This document shows positions 1 through 11,175 of a DNA stretch of 64,000 nt, piece by piece. Source of the stretch: Megalobrama amblycephala. Its lineage: Eukaryota > Chordata > Actinopteri > Cypriniformes > Xenocyprididae. The DNA is taken from the NCBI RefSeq assembly GCF_018812025.1, contig NC_063049.1:20018651-20082650 (forward strand), read 5' to 3'. Position 1 is the stretch's first letter, and every line of letters starts with the position of its first letter. The notes below the pieces were generated by a model. That model ran no database searches, had not been told where the DNA came from, and saw only the letters and a program-made list of their open reading frames with translations. A program made the position numbers and the translations under genes.

Positions 1-1550
1 CTGACTGTCCACACTGTGTATCGCAACTGCTCAGATCCGATGTGTGTGTCCCGTGGCGCTCATTCCTTTACAGAATATCTGCATTGGTTTCTATGGCAAT
101 GGCATTGCGTTGGTAGGCATACACCAAAACCAACAAAGGCAAACATGTTGCAATATATATGTTGTCTTATTTACAACACGACAATGTGTTGCTGTTGCGC
201 TGGACTACTCTTATGAGGCAGCAGCAGAAATTCAACATGTCTCCATTATACTGTAATTATCTGCTCAACTGGCACTTTGCAACAACACAGCCTTGTTTCT
301 GCAGCAACTTTCAGCATGTTTCCTATAACAACACTTGACATGTTGACATTTTACATGGTGAGATTAAGTGACAAACCATGCAAAATCCAATCAGAGCAGT
401 CAGACTGAAACAGATCTCCAGAAATGCGATTTGAATAGGATATATGAATGTAGCTCAAAACAGATTTGTTAAAAAAAAATAAAAATAAACATTTTGTGTG
501 ATTTTTTTTTTTTTTTTTTGCCATTCATACTTGCTAAATACGATCGAATTCCAATCAGATATGCACAAAAATCGGATTTGGAGACTTAAGTTATTGTTAA
601 TTTCAACATTTACCAATACATTATTAAAATCAAAAGCTGTATCTGTTAATCAGGGGTGTGAAGTTACGAATTACAAATACTCACATTACAGTCAATAGTT
701 TTTATCAGAAATTGTACTTTAGTAGTTTAAAAGTTAACTACTTAATTTTAATTTTATGTATCAGTGTGATTGGATATTGAGATAAAAACAAATCGAGCAT
801 AGAAAACTTTAAATCACAGCAGTAGATGGCGCCAGCTGCTGTTAATCATGGCTGTTGTGGAAGGACAACCTTCAGGCATCAATTCAACAGAGATATCAGA
901 ATTTAATTCTTCCTCTAATTTGAAGAAACCTGTTAAGGTTAATTTAGGATTTCTGCTTACTAGATGATCTGTATTTCTACAAGGCCTGAAATTTGGCACA
1001 AGGTTGCAGGTATTGCGTACAACGTTAATAACTCCCGCAAGTGGCATGTTCATGAAGCAGGGAATTCCCACATCTATTTGTTTACTTGAACATATAGAGA
1101 GATGCGCGATCTGCACTGCCACACTTATCCCTCGCGCATGTCCTGCAGCTCATTGACTCTTTATAAGTTTAGAATGTGTGAAAAATCTACAGCTCATTTA
1201 TAACCTTTTTTGTTTTTGCTTGATTGATCCATTTCATACAATCCACCTTCAAGTAGCTAGTGCTATCAAAACTTTGTTTTTTGTATTCTTTGTACTGTTC
1301 TGAACATTAATAATTTATGTGCAACAATAGCTCGCTCAGTGTTAAGGCCTTACAGCTGATTTTGAATCTATTTTTTTATATATATTATTTAAAATGTTGA
1401 TGAGTGTACTGAAAGTAACTTTTCCATCTTTTCATCTCTGTAATAGTATTTCCCTGTTGTTTTGGAATTCATTCTTTCTGAAAAACAGCAAAAGAGAATG
1501 TGAATTACAGTATGTACAGTGTTTTTAACATTAACAAAGATGTATAAATA
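1..1550. other. non-coding DNA, last nup35 intron or beyond
   Basis: No exon or gene is recognisable. Positions 518-588 match 34079-34148 closely: both carry TTGCTAAAT and then ATATGCACAAAAATCGGATT, so they are fragments of one dispersed repeat. A 102-codon open frame lies on the minus strand at 814-1122, but its protein is not recognised and no splice context supports it. The expected last nup35 exon (motif like KAMEYMFGW on the minus strand) was searched for by eye and not found, so this stretch is either inside that intron or downstream of a very divergent exon. Confidence 0.5.
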
Positions 1551-2924
1551 GGGATGTGCCCGAAGCTGAATACCTTATAATGGCTTCAAAACAAATAATT
1601 TATTCTACCTAATAATAGAAAAAAATATTCATCAGACATAGTCACTCCTCATATTTGCTGGATAACAGGTGAGCCAGGGGATAGCACGAAATTATAGGCT
1701 ACAGAAACCACTAAAATCATAATGAGTAATGAGTGTGTGAAGTGAATGAGTGTAAACTCTATGAAGGAAACGAGTGAAAATCAAATATCTATATAATCAA
1801 ATATCAAATATAATCTGCTTGGTTACAAACATTCTTCCAAATATCTTCCTTTTGTGTACAGCAGAACAAAGAAATTTATACAGGTATGGAACAACTTGAG
1901 GGGGAGTAAATTATGACAGTTTTTTTGGGGGGAACCATCCCTTTAAAAAGGCATAATTTCAGTTAGAGGGAACTTTTGGCTTGTCTCCTGAGGCCACAAT
2001 AGAGCGCATTGAGCCAAATGTTAATGCACTGAATTAAACTGTTTATTGTACATAACGTTTAAACTATCATTTATAAATCAATATAATTTCATAAATTGCA
2101 TAAACAATTATGAACATAACAGCATCATGCATTTAAGCAGTTTAATACAAAGAGCCGATCACACAGTAATTTTTGCATTTAAAAACATGACATGCAGTGA
2201 AATGTAAAAAAAAAAAAACAATTTCGAGATTTTTTTTTTTTTTTTTTTTTAAAGTTGAACTTTAAATTACATTGCTTTCTAAACATGTGGCTCTTGTGTG
2301 AGATGCAAGTGCAACTGTCAAATATGTCAGTCTAGCACGTAAGGAAAAGCAGCACAGAAAATGTGTTCTGTGAGTGAATGGCTTGATTATGGTTTTAATG
2401 TAACCAAGATCTTCTCCACATTGAGCTTCTCTATTACTATCTAGCGCCACATCTGGGTTAAAACTGGATAGGCAAACAAAAACATTAAAATGCAACAACA
2501 ACATGACCGCATCTCGTGTGCCACTGCCTGATGCACACTGTTTTTGCACTCGAATGTGGATTTTTACTTTAAATTTGACAAATATTCGAAAATCAAATTT
2601 TAATTTGACAGCCCTTCCTCGAACTCAGGTCGCCTAATGCACAACCTAACTACATCTCGAAGCACTGCCTACAACCTGCTCTGACAACTAGAAGTTAAGT
2701 GAATGTTATCATTGAAAAAAAAATATGTTATACAAGGCTTTTTTTTTTTTTTTAAATTATAACTACAAAGTGATCAGAATTACATTTAAAATGGTCTTCA
2801 AGTAATTTAAAGAACTACCAGTTAAAGCCCCGCCCAATTTCGGTTTTATTCGAATACAGATACGAATAATTTTGAGATTGTTACAGATACAAATATACAG
2901 TCTCCGCTGCACACCCCTAGTCAC
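1551..2924. mobile_element. possible old hAT-like element
   Basis: The left edge reads TAGGGATGTGCCCGAAGC and the right edge, on the reverse strand, reads TAGGGGTGTGCAGCGGAG. This is an imperfect terminal inverted repeat of about 18 bp. The interior is AT-rich with long T runs (2231-2250, 2738-2754) and the minus-strand frames in it (e.g. 2262-2549) match nothing I recognise. No clear target duplication was found, so the boundary call is tentative. Confidence 0.3.
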
Positions 2925-3130
2925 AAATGTACTGCTCATTCTTAGTTGATGTTAGTTAATACATTAACTAATGTTAACTAATGAGACTTTACTGTAAAGG
3001 GTTAACATTTTATTAATATTTATGCCCTAATTTACAACTCTTTATTTTGGTAAAAACTTTTGAGTTTCTGTGAGTAGTTTTATAATATTCCCAAATGCGA
3101 TAAACTGCTCCTCTTTAATCCTGGCACCAT

Positions 3131-3340
3131 TAAAGGGATAGTTCACCCAAAAATGAAAATTATCCCATGATTTACTCACCCTCAAGCCATCCAAGGTACC
3201 ATTATAATGCTTGGAAGAGCCAGGATATTTTTAAATATATCTACGATTGTGTTCGTCTGAAAGAAGACATAAACCTAGGATGGCTTGAGTGTGAGTAAAT
3301 CATGGGGTAATTTTCATTTTTGGGTGAACTATCCCTTTAA
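3131..3340. mobile_element. short foldback MITE (TTAAAGGGATAGTTCACCC type)
   Basis: The left arm starts TTAAAGGGATAGTTCACCCA and the right arm ends with its reverse complement. The arms continue to pair through TTTACTCACCCTCAAGCCATCC (left) and its complement near 3279-3300. The element is about 210 bp and both ends carry TTAA, consistent with a TTAA target. This end sequence is a very common dispersed repeat in cyprinid genomes. It lies in the incomplete last intron of nup35, 68 bp downstream of the splice donor. One-armed relatives occur at 11026-11175, 15484-15560, 17492-17568 and 56240-56340. Confidence 0.75.
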
Positions 3341-3407
3341 ATGCGTTTATTCATTTTTTAATAGCTGCTTTTGATAGTTTTATATTAATGAATTGGTTCA
3401 ACTATAC

Positions 3408-6191
3408 CTGATAGTCACTGCTGGATGCTTTATAAGCGGCACTGAGGGGTCTCATGACAGATCGGGGAGTTGACACAGGGTGACTGGGGGTGCCGTGAGC
3501 CTTCACCGGGGGCGTGAACACAGAACTGGAAGTACTGCCCTTGTCTGAGCACTCCATTACACTCTGCCAAAAAAAAATACAATGTAACATTATTAATGTT
3601 ACAATTATTACATGCAGGGACACTTCCATCCACCACGCTCGTTTTCACAAGGAAATTATTGCTTGTACCTTATCGATACATGGTTTGACACCAATCATTA
3701 TGGCTTCTCCAAATATCTTTCCATCTTTACTGAGAGCTTTCCGTGCCTGCAGTTTAGACTGATACTGAACATGCATCCAGTTTCCTGAATTAGACATCTG
3801 TAAATGATAAGTAACATACATTTTTTATCAATTACATATCATATATAAATCAAACTGCAATGGTGAAACCTGGCCTGTACTTACTACATGTTTTAATATG
3901 TTTCCATACTGGGCAAACTGTAAAAGGATGTATGAAGCCGATGCTGGAGGGAAGCTGTGTACAAACAAACAAATAAGAATTTGATGTCATATGTAGACAA
4001 CAGAATAGGATAAATTACTTAATAGGACTGTTTATTAAAAAAAAATATATATATAATAATAATAATAATAATTTTTATAAAAAAGAATTAAAACACTAAG
4101 ACAAAACCCACACACCCAAACACTGTGACCCAGGTGTCATCTAGCTGGTCGTCAGAGGACAGAGCATCTCCTTGTGTGAAGAACGGATCTACTTGAGCTG
4201 GGGAAAGTGTTGTTTTCCTCTGCTGCCCCGCAGGGCTAAACAAATTAGAGACTATAGAACAAAAAAAGACAATAAGAATCCATTTTTGGCAGGAAACTTC
4301 ATTTAATAAGTAATCAAACTACATATGATATTTACCTGTTCCTGGTGTCCCTGGTAGACCAGACAATGGTGTGTGCACTCCAGCAAAAGGCTGTGAAAAA
4401 CAAATGTATAAGCCAAGGACAATATCTGATTAACAAAATGCTTTCAATCCTTTCTCATACATTGGTTATACATTAAATGTTAAGTGTGTAATTGCTAAAT
4501 CTGTGCAATAGTATTCAAAACACTGGGTCTTACTCACTAACCGTGCATACACACAAATTTGTGTGTGAAATCTGTATGAAAGTTCTCATGAACAATTTAC
4601 TAATAACTTTCATATTGAAATGTGTGAGACCACACATACATAAAATTACTCTGGGTACTGTTAAGATTACATTTTCTACTATTTCATCTTAAATATTTGT
4701 CAACATATACAGTAAAACAGCAAGTAAAAAGTGTGTTATAGTGTGAGAACTGTAAGGTTCTAACGCATATACGCATATACACGCATGTACAGTTGGCTAA
4801 CCAAAGGTCTGTAGTCTGGATCTGTATAATAGGCGTTTATTGTGTTTGAACTGGTTTTGTGGATGACACACTTGGCATTGCTCAAGGATCTTGCCGCATG
4901 TCTGCTAAGAGTGACGAAAAGCTGTAAAGGAAAGCCTTTATATGAAGATTGTCTGTGTTTTCCCCCCCAAATGACTAACCTTGGCCACACAGTTGTTTAT
5001 TTAAAATACTACAAATTCATTAACATTAGAATGATGTTAAGAACAAGTTCATGTGCGTATGCACGTGTTGTGAATTAGGAGTACATTTTTTAATGAGAAG
5101 TTCTCCTGTGCGTATAAATGTGTATAATCCATGCAATTATTAGTGAATGCGACCCAATATCTTTTAACTACCAGATTTCTTAAACATGTTCAAATTGACA
5201 TGATATATCAGATTAGGGCTTTTCAGCATAATTCATACAATATGTAATTTTACACAAGACCAGTACTCACTCCTGACTTTGAAAGTCAAATAATTTTAAT
5301 TTGTATTTTGATTTAAAATTAAAAAATAAATGTGAGATACATTTAATATCTCTCTGTTTTCTTATGTAAACACAGAATATGTGCTTCAGCCTCAAATTAA
5401 AATCTCTGAGTTGGTTTGCACTTCTCACTTGTTTGCGAGCAGCAAGAGGTGACATTCCAACACTCGAGCCGTTGAGGTCATCGTAGATGCTTCTGACTGG
5501 AGGGGCTCCACTCTTGTCTTTAGGTGTTGGGACCACCGGCTGTGGAGGAGACCCACCTGATGGAAGAGAGGATCAAATCTCTTACCAAGTAACTTCTATG
5601 CTGTGTAAAAAAAGGAGTCAGAATTCCTTATGGTAACTAGCAAAACACATCGAAGAATAATAAGTGTTTACCAGCCAGAAGAGGAGACCTTGTTTCTGCC
5701 CCACCTCCTGTCAACCCAAAAGACCTAGGTTGAGGTGTGACAGGAGCAGGCAGGTCTCCCATCAGAAACCCAGGTAAAAACTGAGCCCCAGGCTTGGGGG
5801 AAGTAGGGGAGCCAAGTGTCATTGGTTCAATACCTGTTACGAGACATCAGAAAGAGTGTTCAATAGTTTAATACTTGCTGCAAACTATCTAGAGAACCCA
5901 TATTTGTATTTAACAGCTAAGTGCGGATAATCGGGCACATAAATAAATAAACGCAAATCATTCAAGAGCCACTTTCAAAGGTTTGTCACTTTACATTAAA
6001 TATGAAATACCGGCATATACTGATATTGCATTAGTTGTTATAAAGCTGATGAAACACATGCCTTCACTGTAATGTAGCTACTGGTCATATTAGCACAGCC
6101 ACATTACGCACGTTTCTACAAACTCTTCAAAACCATCAACATACAAGCACAGGACTCGAGTAAAGCACGAAAACTTACTCTGGATGTCCAT
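3408..6191 (-). CDS. nup35: nucleoporin Nup35 (Nup53), exons 1-8, 3' end missing
   Basis: Coding exons on the minus strand: 6191-6179, 5833-5672, 5556-5429, 4390-4336, 4251-4116, 3954-3885, 3797-3669, 3563-3408. All introns are GT-AG and phases agree (13+162+128+55+136+70+129+156 = 849 nt, 283 codons). The start ATG at 6191 is followed by donor A|GTAAGT. Recognisable motifs: [10 protein letters not shown] and [19 protein letters not shown] (exon 2), [15 protein letters not shown] (exon 3), then the Nup35-type RRM (MPPN) fold from about residue 154 to 231 ([48 protein letters not shown]). Exon 8 carries FTPPVK and YKASSSDYQ. Nup35 is a nuclear-pore scaffold protein; in the family the RRM dimerises and the C-terminal tail contacts the pore membrane. 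That tail (about 25 codons, starting VISDRQTP in mammals) is not in the window. No frameshift or stop is seen, so the gene looks functional. Confidence 0.95.
4523..5157. mobile_element. foldback MITE in nup35 intron 3
   Basis: The left end ACTGGGTCTTACTCACTAA pairs with the right end TTAGTGAATGCGACCCAAT. Inner stretches also pair loosely (CATACACACAAATTTGTGTG on the left; CGTATAAATGTGTATAATCC on the right), giving a roughly 635-bp hairpin-prone element with CGTATAC-rich centre. It lies between exon 4 (ending at 4390) and exon 3 (starting at 5429). No target duplication was established. The open frames across it are not coding. Confidence 0.6.
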
Positions 6192-6360
6192 ACCGGGTCA
6201 CTAACACGGCCGCCTCGGACAAAAGATTAGCCCTGCTTTGACAAATAAAAAAAGAGTGCAAAAATTTTTTGAACCAGACGGAAGTTGCGCGTGTTCAAAT
6301 AAGCCGACACCAACGCGCTGCACTTCCGCTTTCACGAAACCAGAGTGCGCCCCTGCAGGA
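6192..6360 (-). promoter_or_regulatory. probable nup35 5' UTR and promoter
   Basis: Directly upstream of the nup35 ATG the base composition changes to CpG-rich (CACGGCCGCCTCGG, GTTGCGCGTG, CCAACGCGCTG) within otherwise AT-rich DNA. Two ETS-type GGAAGT/ACTTCCG cores lie at about 6280-6286 and 6322-6330. This is typical of housekeeping vertebrate promoters without TATA. No transcription start can be fixed from sequence alone. Confidence 0.5.
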
Positions 6361-7782
6361 AAAGATGTGAAACTGATTTTTTTGTTTCAGAAGTAGGCCA
6401 ATCTGAAGACCTGTTTTAAATCTAACTCTCTTTGTTCACTGTATCAATTTCTCTCATTTTCTCTTAATTGTCTCATATATTATGTTGTAAACACAGACGA
6501 AAAGATGAACCTGTGAAATATTGTATCACCGTATTTACATTTTTCAGGTTAAATGTTCTTACACTAACTTATCTGTAGATGACACTGTTGTTCCACAGAG
6601 GCTAGTTATGCATGCATTTTATTGAATACAATATAGTTGATGTTGACATAATTTCTTGGCCAAGAGGTATTAAATTCGTGATAGAAAGAGAATTAATGTT
6701 AATGAATTAATGTTATGCCTTTCTGACATAAGGATGATACAGAGTTGATGATGGTTTAAAAAATTAAATAAGCTCATAAAGATCAATTCTGGTATTCAGT
6801 TATTAGTTGTATCACAAAATCAATGTAATTTAATATTCTTTAGATGATTAATATGGTGCAGAATACTGGATTCTGTTCAGTGCACATGATTGGACTATAT
6901 CCTGCCCAAAGAAGTGAGTGCCATAAAAAATAAAATGGTTTTGAAAGCAGTGCTAAGTATTCATTAGTGCTCAGTGATTTATATCAACAGTAACCATGTC
7001 TCTCCAGAACAAAGAGGCAGAGAGAGCAAGAGTTTCCTGTAAAATGACTGAGCTCATATCCCCTCGAGCAACACTGAATATATGATGCCAGTCATCTGCA
7101 TCCAAATAAAGAGAGAAACGCCAGCTCTGTCTAAACCCATTAAGCAAATTGCCATTTTTGATAAATGCATTTGTCTGTTTATTTTGATTTATTTAAACAA
7201 ATCGACACCCAGAGGGCTCCTTTCCTTTAGAAATCCCTAGATGTTGAGTGATGTCTCAGAATAGCATTATATTTGTAGAGTTAAACACATGCATATTCTA
7301 AACCCAACTCATGTAATAAAGCATTCTTGTTGCTCGCAGTGCTGTGGAACTTCATTTTGCTCAAATCATTTATTTCACATCTGTTCAGTGCACATCATGA
7401 CTTTCATTCATTTTGACAAGGTATATCATCTTCAATAGCTCTGAACTGTGTGCCACACTGAATTATTCCCCGGGAAAGAGTTTATTATCAAGGAGCGAGA
7501 TAAAGTTGAGGTGTCGATGAAGCTGTCTGATCATAAAATAATGCAAACAGCTTGCTCTCTGTGACTTGTACCAGTCAGTGGCATCCTTGCCTTTATTACT
7601 CTGCTGTATTTCATTACTGTCACACCATAATGAGCACTTTTTGACCTCAGTAAACTGTGAAACCGGCTGTTTATTGTGAATTACATCTTCAAAAAGTTGA
7701 AAAAGAGTGAAGAGGCTCATTGCAATTAAAATGACTCTAATAAAATAAAGGTCATACTCGTGAAATATGATGCGCACAAGCT
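6361..7782. other. non-coding DNA upstream of nup35
   Basis: No exon, RNA gene or clear transposon end is seen. The part at about 6990-7240 is non-repetitive in appearance, with balanced composition and no simple-sequence runs, and may hold regulatory DNA. This is a guess from texture only. Confidence 0.4.
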
Positions 7783-9350
7783 GATTACATTTAGCAGATG
7801 CTTTTATCCAAATCGACTTACAAAAGAGGAACAAAGCATTCATCAATGAGCTAACAATCATTGTAGTATACAGTGCCAGGTTTATTAGACAACTAGATTA
7901 GGAAACCAGAGAAGAGAAGAAATACAGAGATTTGTTTGTGTGTGTGTGTTTGTGTGGTTCAGGTAAGTCCTATGTTATGGGGACAAAATGTCACCACAAA
8001 GATGGCAATATCTGAAATATACAGAATATACAGTTTGTATAGTGTAAAAATCATTATGTCTATGGAAAATCAACATAAAACATGGAAACCCAAAATGTGC
8101 TTGCGGAAGAGGTGAAAAGTGTTTGGGAAGAGCAGTGTCTTCAGCTGCTTCTTGAAAGAAGTGATGTTCTCAGCAGTTCAGGTGCAGGTTAGCAGTTCAT
8201 TCCACCAGAGAGGAAAAGAAAGCATTAAAATCCCCCTGTAGTCAATAATATTATCCCTTAAAACTCATCTTTGATCACCAAAATGACATTCCTGTGAAAA
8301 ATTCTTCATGCCTTAAAATAGATTGAATGTAACTCTACACTTTTGGCTCATTTAGTATACACGGATCAATGAATATGCAAATTAGCCCCACCTCCACTCA
8401 CTCGCTCGAGCTCAGAGATCCACTCGGTCAACTTACTGAGGTAAACGCTGCACAGTTAAATCGCTCTTTACAACATCAGACACATAACGGTAATTAATAT
8501 GATTAGCCTTTTGCATGACTATGTTATCAAACAGCTAATAATGTGTTGCTAATGTTACACAAACCATGTACCCGTTCGCCATGTCATAGTCAAACAGCAG
8601 CCTTCTAACAATCAGTATTACAAACGCTTTGAACAACTCAGAACCTCAATGGTTCATCATAACATCGTAATATACATCATACACCTGCCAAATTTTTCAT
8701 ATCAACAGAAAAATATACCGGGATAACCTCTCGAGACTCCCCTGCTAGTTCTCTGTCAATGATATGCTAAAGCCTGCCAGCATGTTGATTGGTTAGAAGG
8801 TAAGTTTGTGACATCAGTAACACCAGCGATTTCAAACCACAGGTTTTTTCACTGCAGTTTTAAACATAAAATACTCAGCAATGGTGTTGACATATGAATT
8901 TGCACATGGTTTGTCTTAAAAACACCACATAGACATATTAATAACATTAAAAACTTGATTTTCACCACAGGGGGTCTTTAAGGTATTGGAGAGTGACCTT
9001 TTGCCTCGTTGTGAGGGAACAACAAGGCGTCGCTCATTCAGTAACCTGAGCTGGAGGGAAGGAGCATACATTATTAGTAGTGAGTTGAGGAAGGCATGAG
9101 CTGCAGTGGTCCTGAAAGCCAGCATTAAAACTTTAAATTTGATTCTGGCCACAACTGGAAGCCAGTGGAGTGAGATCAGCTGCTGTGTGACATGGGTTCC
9201 TTTTTGGCTGATTGAAGACTAGACGAGCTGATGCATTCTGGATTATCTGCAAAGTCTTAGTCTTGCTGGTGGGAAGGGAGTAGTCCAGTCTTGATATTAC
9301 AAGTGCTTGGATGAGTAGCTGTGGTCTGACTGAGCATTAGAAAACCAAAA
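7783..9350. repeat. teleost dispersed repeat with SINE-like tail, split by a MITE
   Basis: It begins with TTTAGCAGATGCTTTTATCC (7790 on), whose reverse complement GGATAAAAGCATCTGCTAAA is the well-known 3' tail of tRNA-derived teleost SINEs and their partner LINEs. It continues through CAGTTCATTCCACCAGAGAGG (8193-8213) and, after the nested insertion, through AACAACAAGGCGTCGCTCA and AGTAGTCCAGTCTTGATATTA. These phrases belong to a repeat widespread in cyprinids. The two halves join cleanly once the MITE at 8225-8981 is removed. The family class is not clear to me; the frames in it are not coding. Confidence 0.6.
8225..8981. mobile_element. TTAA-flanked MITE nested in the 7.8-9.35 kb repeat
   Basis: Left edge TTAA then AATCCCCCTGTAGTCAATAA; right edge TTTTCACCACAGGGGGTC then TTTAA. 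The ends form an inverted repeat (CCCCCTGTRGTSAA) and TTAA stands at both sides (8225-8228 and 8978-8981), as expected for a TTAA-target DNA transposon (Kolobok or piggyBac type). The interior has no transposase frame. Insertion interrupts the older surrounding repeat. Confidence 0.75.
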
Positions 9351-10168
9351 ACATCAGCAAATCCTGTGTAGATGATATACTCTTTATTGTTAAAACAAGA
9401 TAAACAGCTTTCTTATAAATTCACCTGAGACTTTTGCAAAAAGCTTATTGACTTATTGATTAACAACATCTTCCTCAGTACCCGTATGCTGAGTCATGAG
9501 TCCAGTGATTGCATTAAATGCCCCATTTTACTTTTGACAATGTAATTGATAACAAAACAGATGTCAAGGTCAGCTTGCTTGCTGATCCTCATAAAGTCAG
9601 CAGAGTGAACAGCACCCTAATATGCTGCAAAGGAAACTTTGCTGATGGGGAGATATTTGAGACTCCTGCAAGAGGAAACCTGCAAGGATTTTCCACAACG
9701 GTTGCCATGTGCAAACAACTGAAAAAGTCAACGTGCTTTGAGTGATAAATAGTTATAATTGCCGATGCTACGTGCTCTTTATAAGAACCCTTGTGTACTC
9801 TTCTGTGCATATCCTCTTTTGTTTTGAATGTATCATGACAGTGAAAAGCGGTTTTCAGCCCCGGCTTTATCGTCTTTTAAACCCAGCTTTTAAACTGGGG
9901 TAAAGCAACATTTCACACTTTTAATTTTAAAAAGGGCTTTAGCACTGCTTTCAAGGGTTATTATTAAGTCTTCATTTAGCCTAAGAGTAAAGCCGTGAAC
10001 CAAACCAACCAGCTACAAGGTGAATCACAACATTACAAAACATTGATTTAAAGCAAAAAAGCATTTGAAAATCAGACAAAAAGACAAAGGTACAAGACAG
10101 TGTACATAACAGCTTTAATGAGGGACAAAACTACAAACTACCTGAAGCACTGTGAATGACATAACGAA
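9351..10168. other. non-coding DNA
   Basis: No supported gene. Overlapping open frames of 73-75 codons on both strands at 9518-9810 have no recognisable protein similarity or splice context. The region just right of 9840 is poor in motifs and AT-rich. Confidence 0.35.
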
Positions 10169-10996
10169 TTAACCCTTAAATGCATACCTCGGGTCTTTAG
10201 TGACCCAGGACGTCATTCACTACCCTCCTCCTCATTCATTTTTTAAAGTTAGACATCAACCTTCTTGGTATTCCTCAATCAATTCATTATAAAGAATATA
10301 ATAAGAAAAAAATCATACAATTATAAAAGAATGCCTATTTTTGTATTCATTTTTTGTAAAAATTGTATAGGGTCGCAAACGACCCGAGGTGTGTATGAGT
10401 GTACATATATTTTTTCTGCACGACAATAATTGAATCTTAGATGACAGAATAAGTGCAATTCACCTTTATTCCACAAGGTGGCAATGTCTGATACACAATG
10501 CTGAAGTGAAAACGAAAATAATAAGAGAAACATGAAATGGCTCAGCGATTTACTGCAGAGCGAGTACTGAACACAATCAAATATGACTGTAACTGTCATT
10601 GGATGGATCTGGTGAAGCTGTTAGCGATCGAAATATTGATTTTGAAGATGCTGAAAATTATATAGTTCTGAGAATATGTTTGAGATCGCGAATGGGTTCA
10701 TATTCCTGACATCAAACATAAAACTAGCCCATTATTTGCTGAATTTACTGGGAAATGAGCTCTGACGAGGACAGTGATGATGGCATAAAACATCTGCTCA
10801 AACGGAGCCTTTTCAAGCTCCAAAAGGTAACAAAATATGATTTATTTTATTCTTTTGTAATTGTTACTCTAATATCAGAGGAGTTTTATATTAACACGAC
10901 AGGTAGAGATCCTTCCGTGTTAGATATAGATCCGGGTCGATAAAGACCCGAATATGTAAGAATGACTGGCGAAACAGTCATGCATTTAAGGGTTAA
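10169..10996. mobile_element. piggyBac-like MITE with TTAA target
   Basis: TTAA (10169-10172) is followed by CCCTTAAATGCAT, and the right side reads ATGCATTTAAGGG followed by TTAA (10993-10996): a perfect 13-bp terminal inverted repeat beginning CCCT, the piggyBac hallmark. Sub-terminal GGGTC/GACCC blocks (CTCGGGTCTTTAGTGACCC near the left end, GGGTCGATAAAGACCC near the right end) repeat in inverted form. A short plus-strand frame starting at 10755 encodes an acidic start (MSSDEDSDDG); acidic N-termini occur in piggyBac transposases, but the frame is only 62 codons and not otherwise recognisable. The element is about 820 bp and non-autonomous. Confidence 0.75.
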
Positions 10997-11025
10997 AAAT
11001 GATGAGAAGTATAAAAACATTGATT

Positions 11026-11175
11026 TAAAGGAATAGTTCACCCAAAAATGAAAATTATCCCATCAATCCATCTTAGGTGTATATGACTTCTTTCAGCCGA
11101 ACACAATCAGAGTTATATTAAATAATATCCTGGTTCTTCCCAGCTTTGTAATGGCATTGAATAGTGCCTGAGTTT
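11026..11175 (+). repeat. one-armed copy of the 3131-3340 MITE family
   Basis: Starts AAAGGAATAGTTCACCCAAAA and continues ATGAAAATTATCCCATCAAT, then TTCTTTCAGCCGAACACAAT, following the same order of blocks as the complete element at 3131-3340. No matching right arm is present, so it is truncated. Confidence 0.65.

Noticed and set aside
814..1122. 102-codon minus-strand frame
   Set aside because: No domain recognised, no splice sites or promoter context, and it lies in or beyond a nup35 intron.
7463..7861. 132-codon minus-strand frame
   Set aside because: It runs into the SINE-like tail block at 7790-7825 and has no recognisable protein features.
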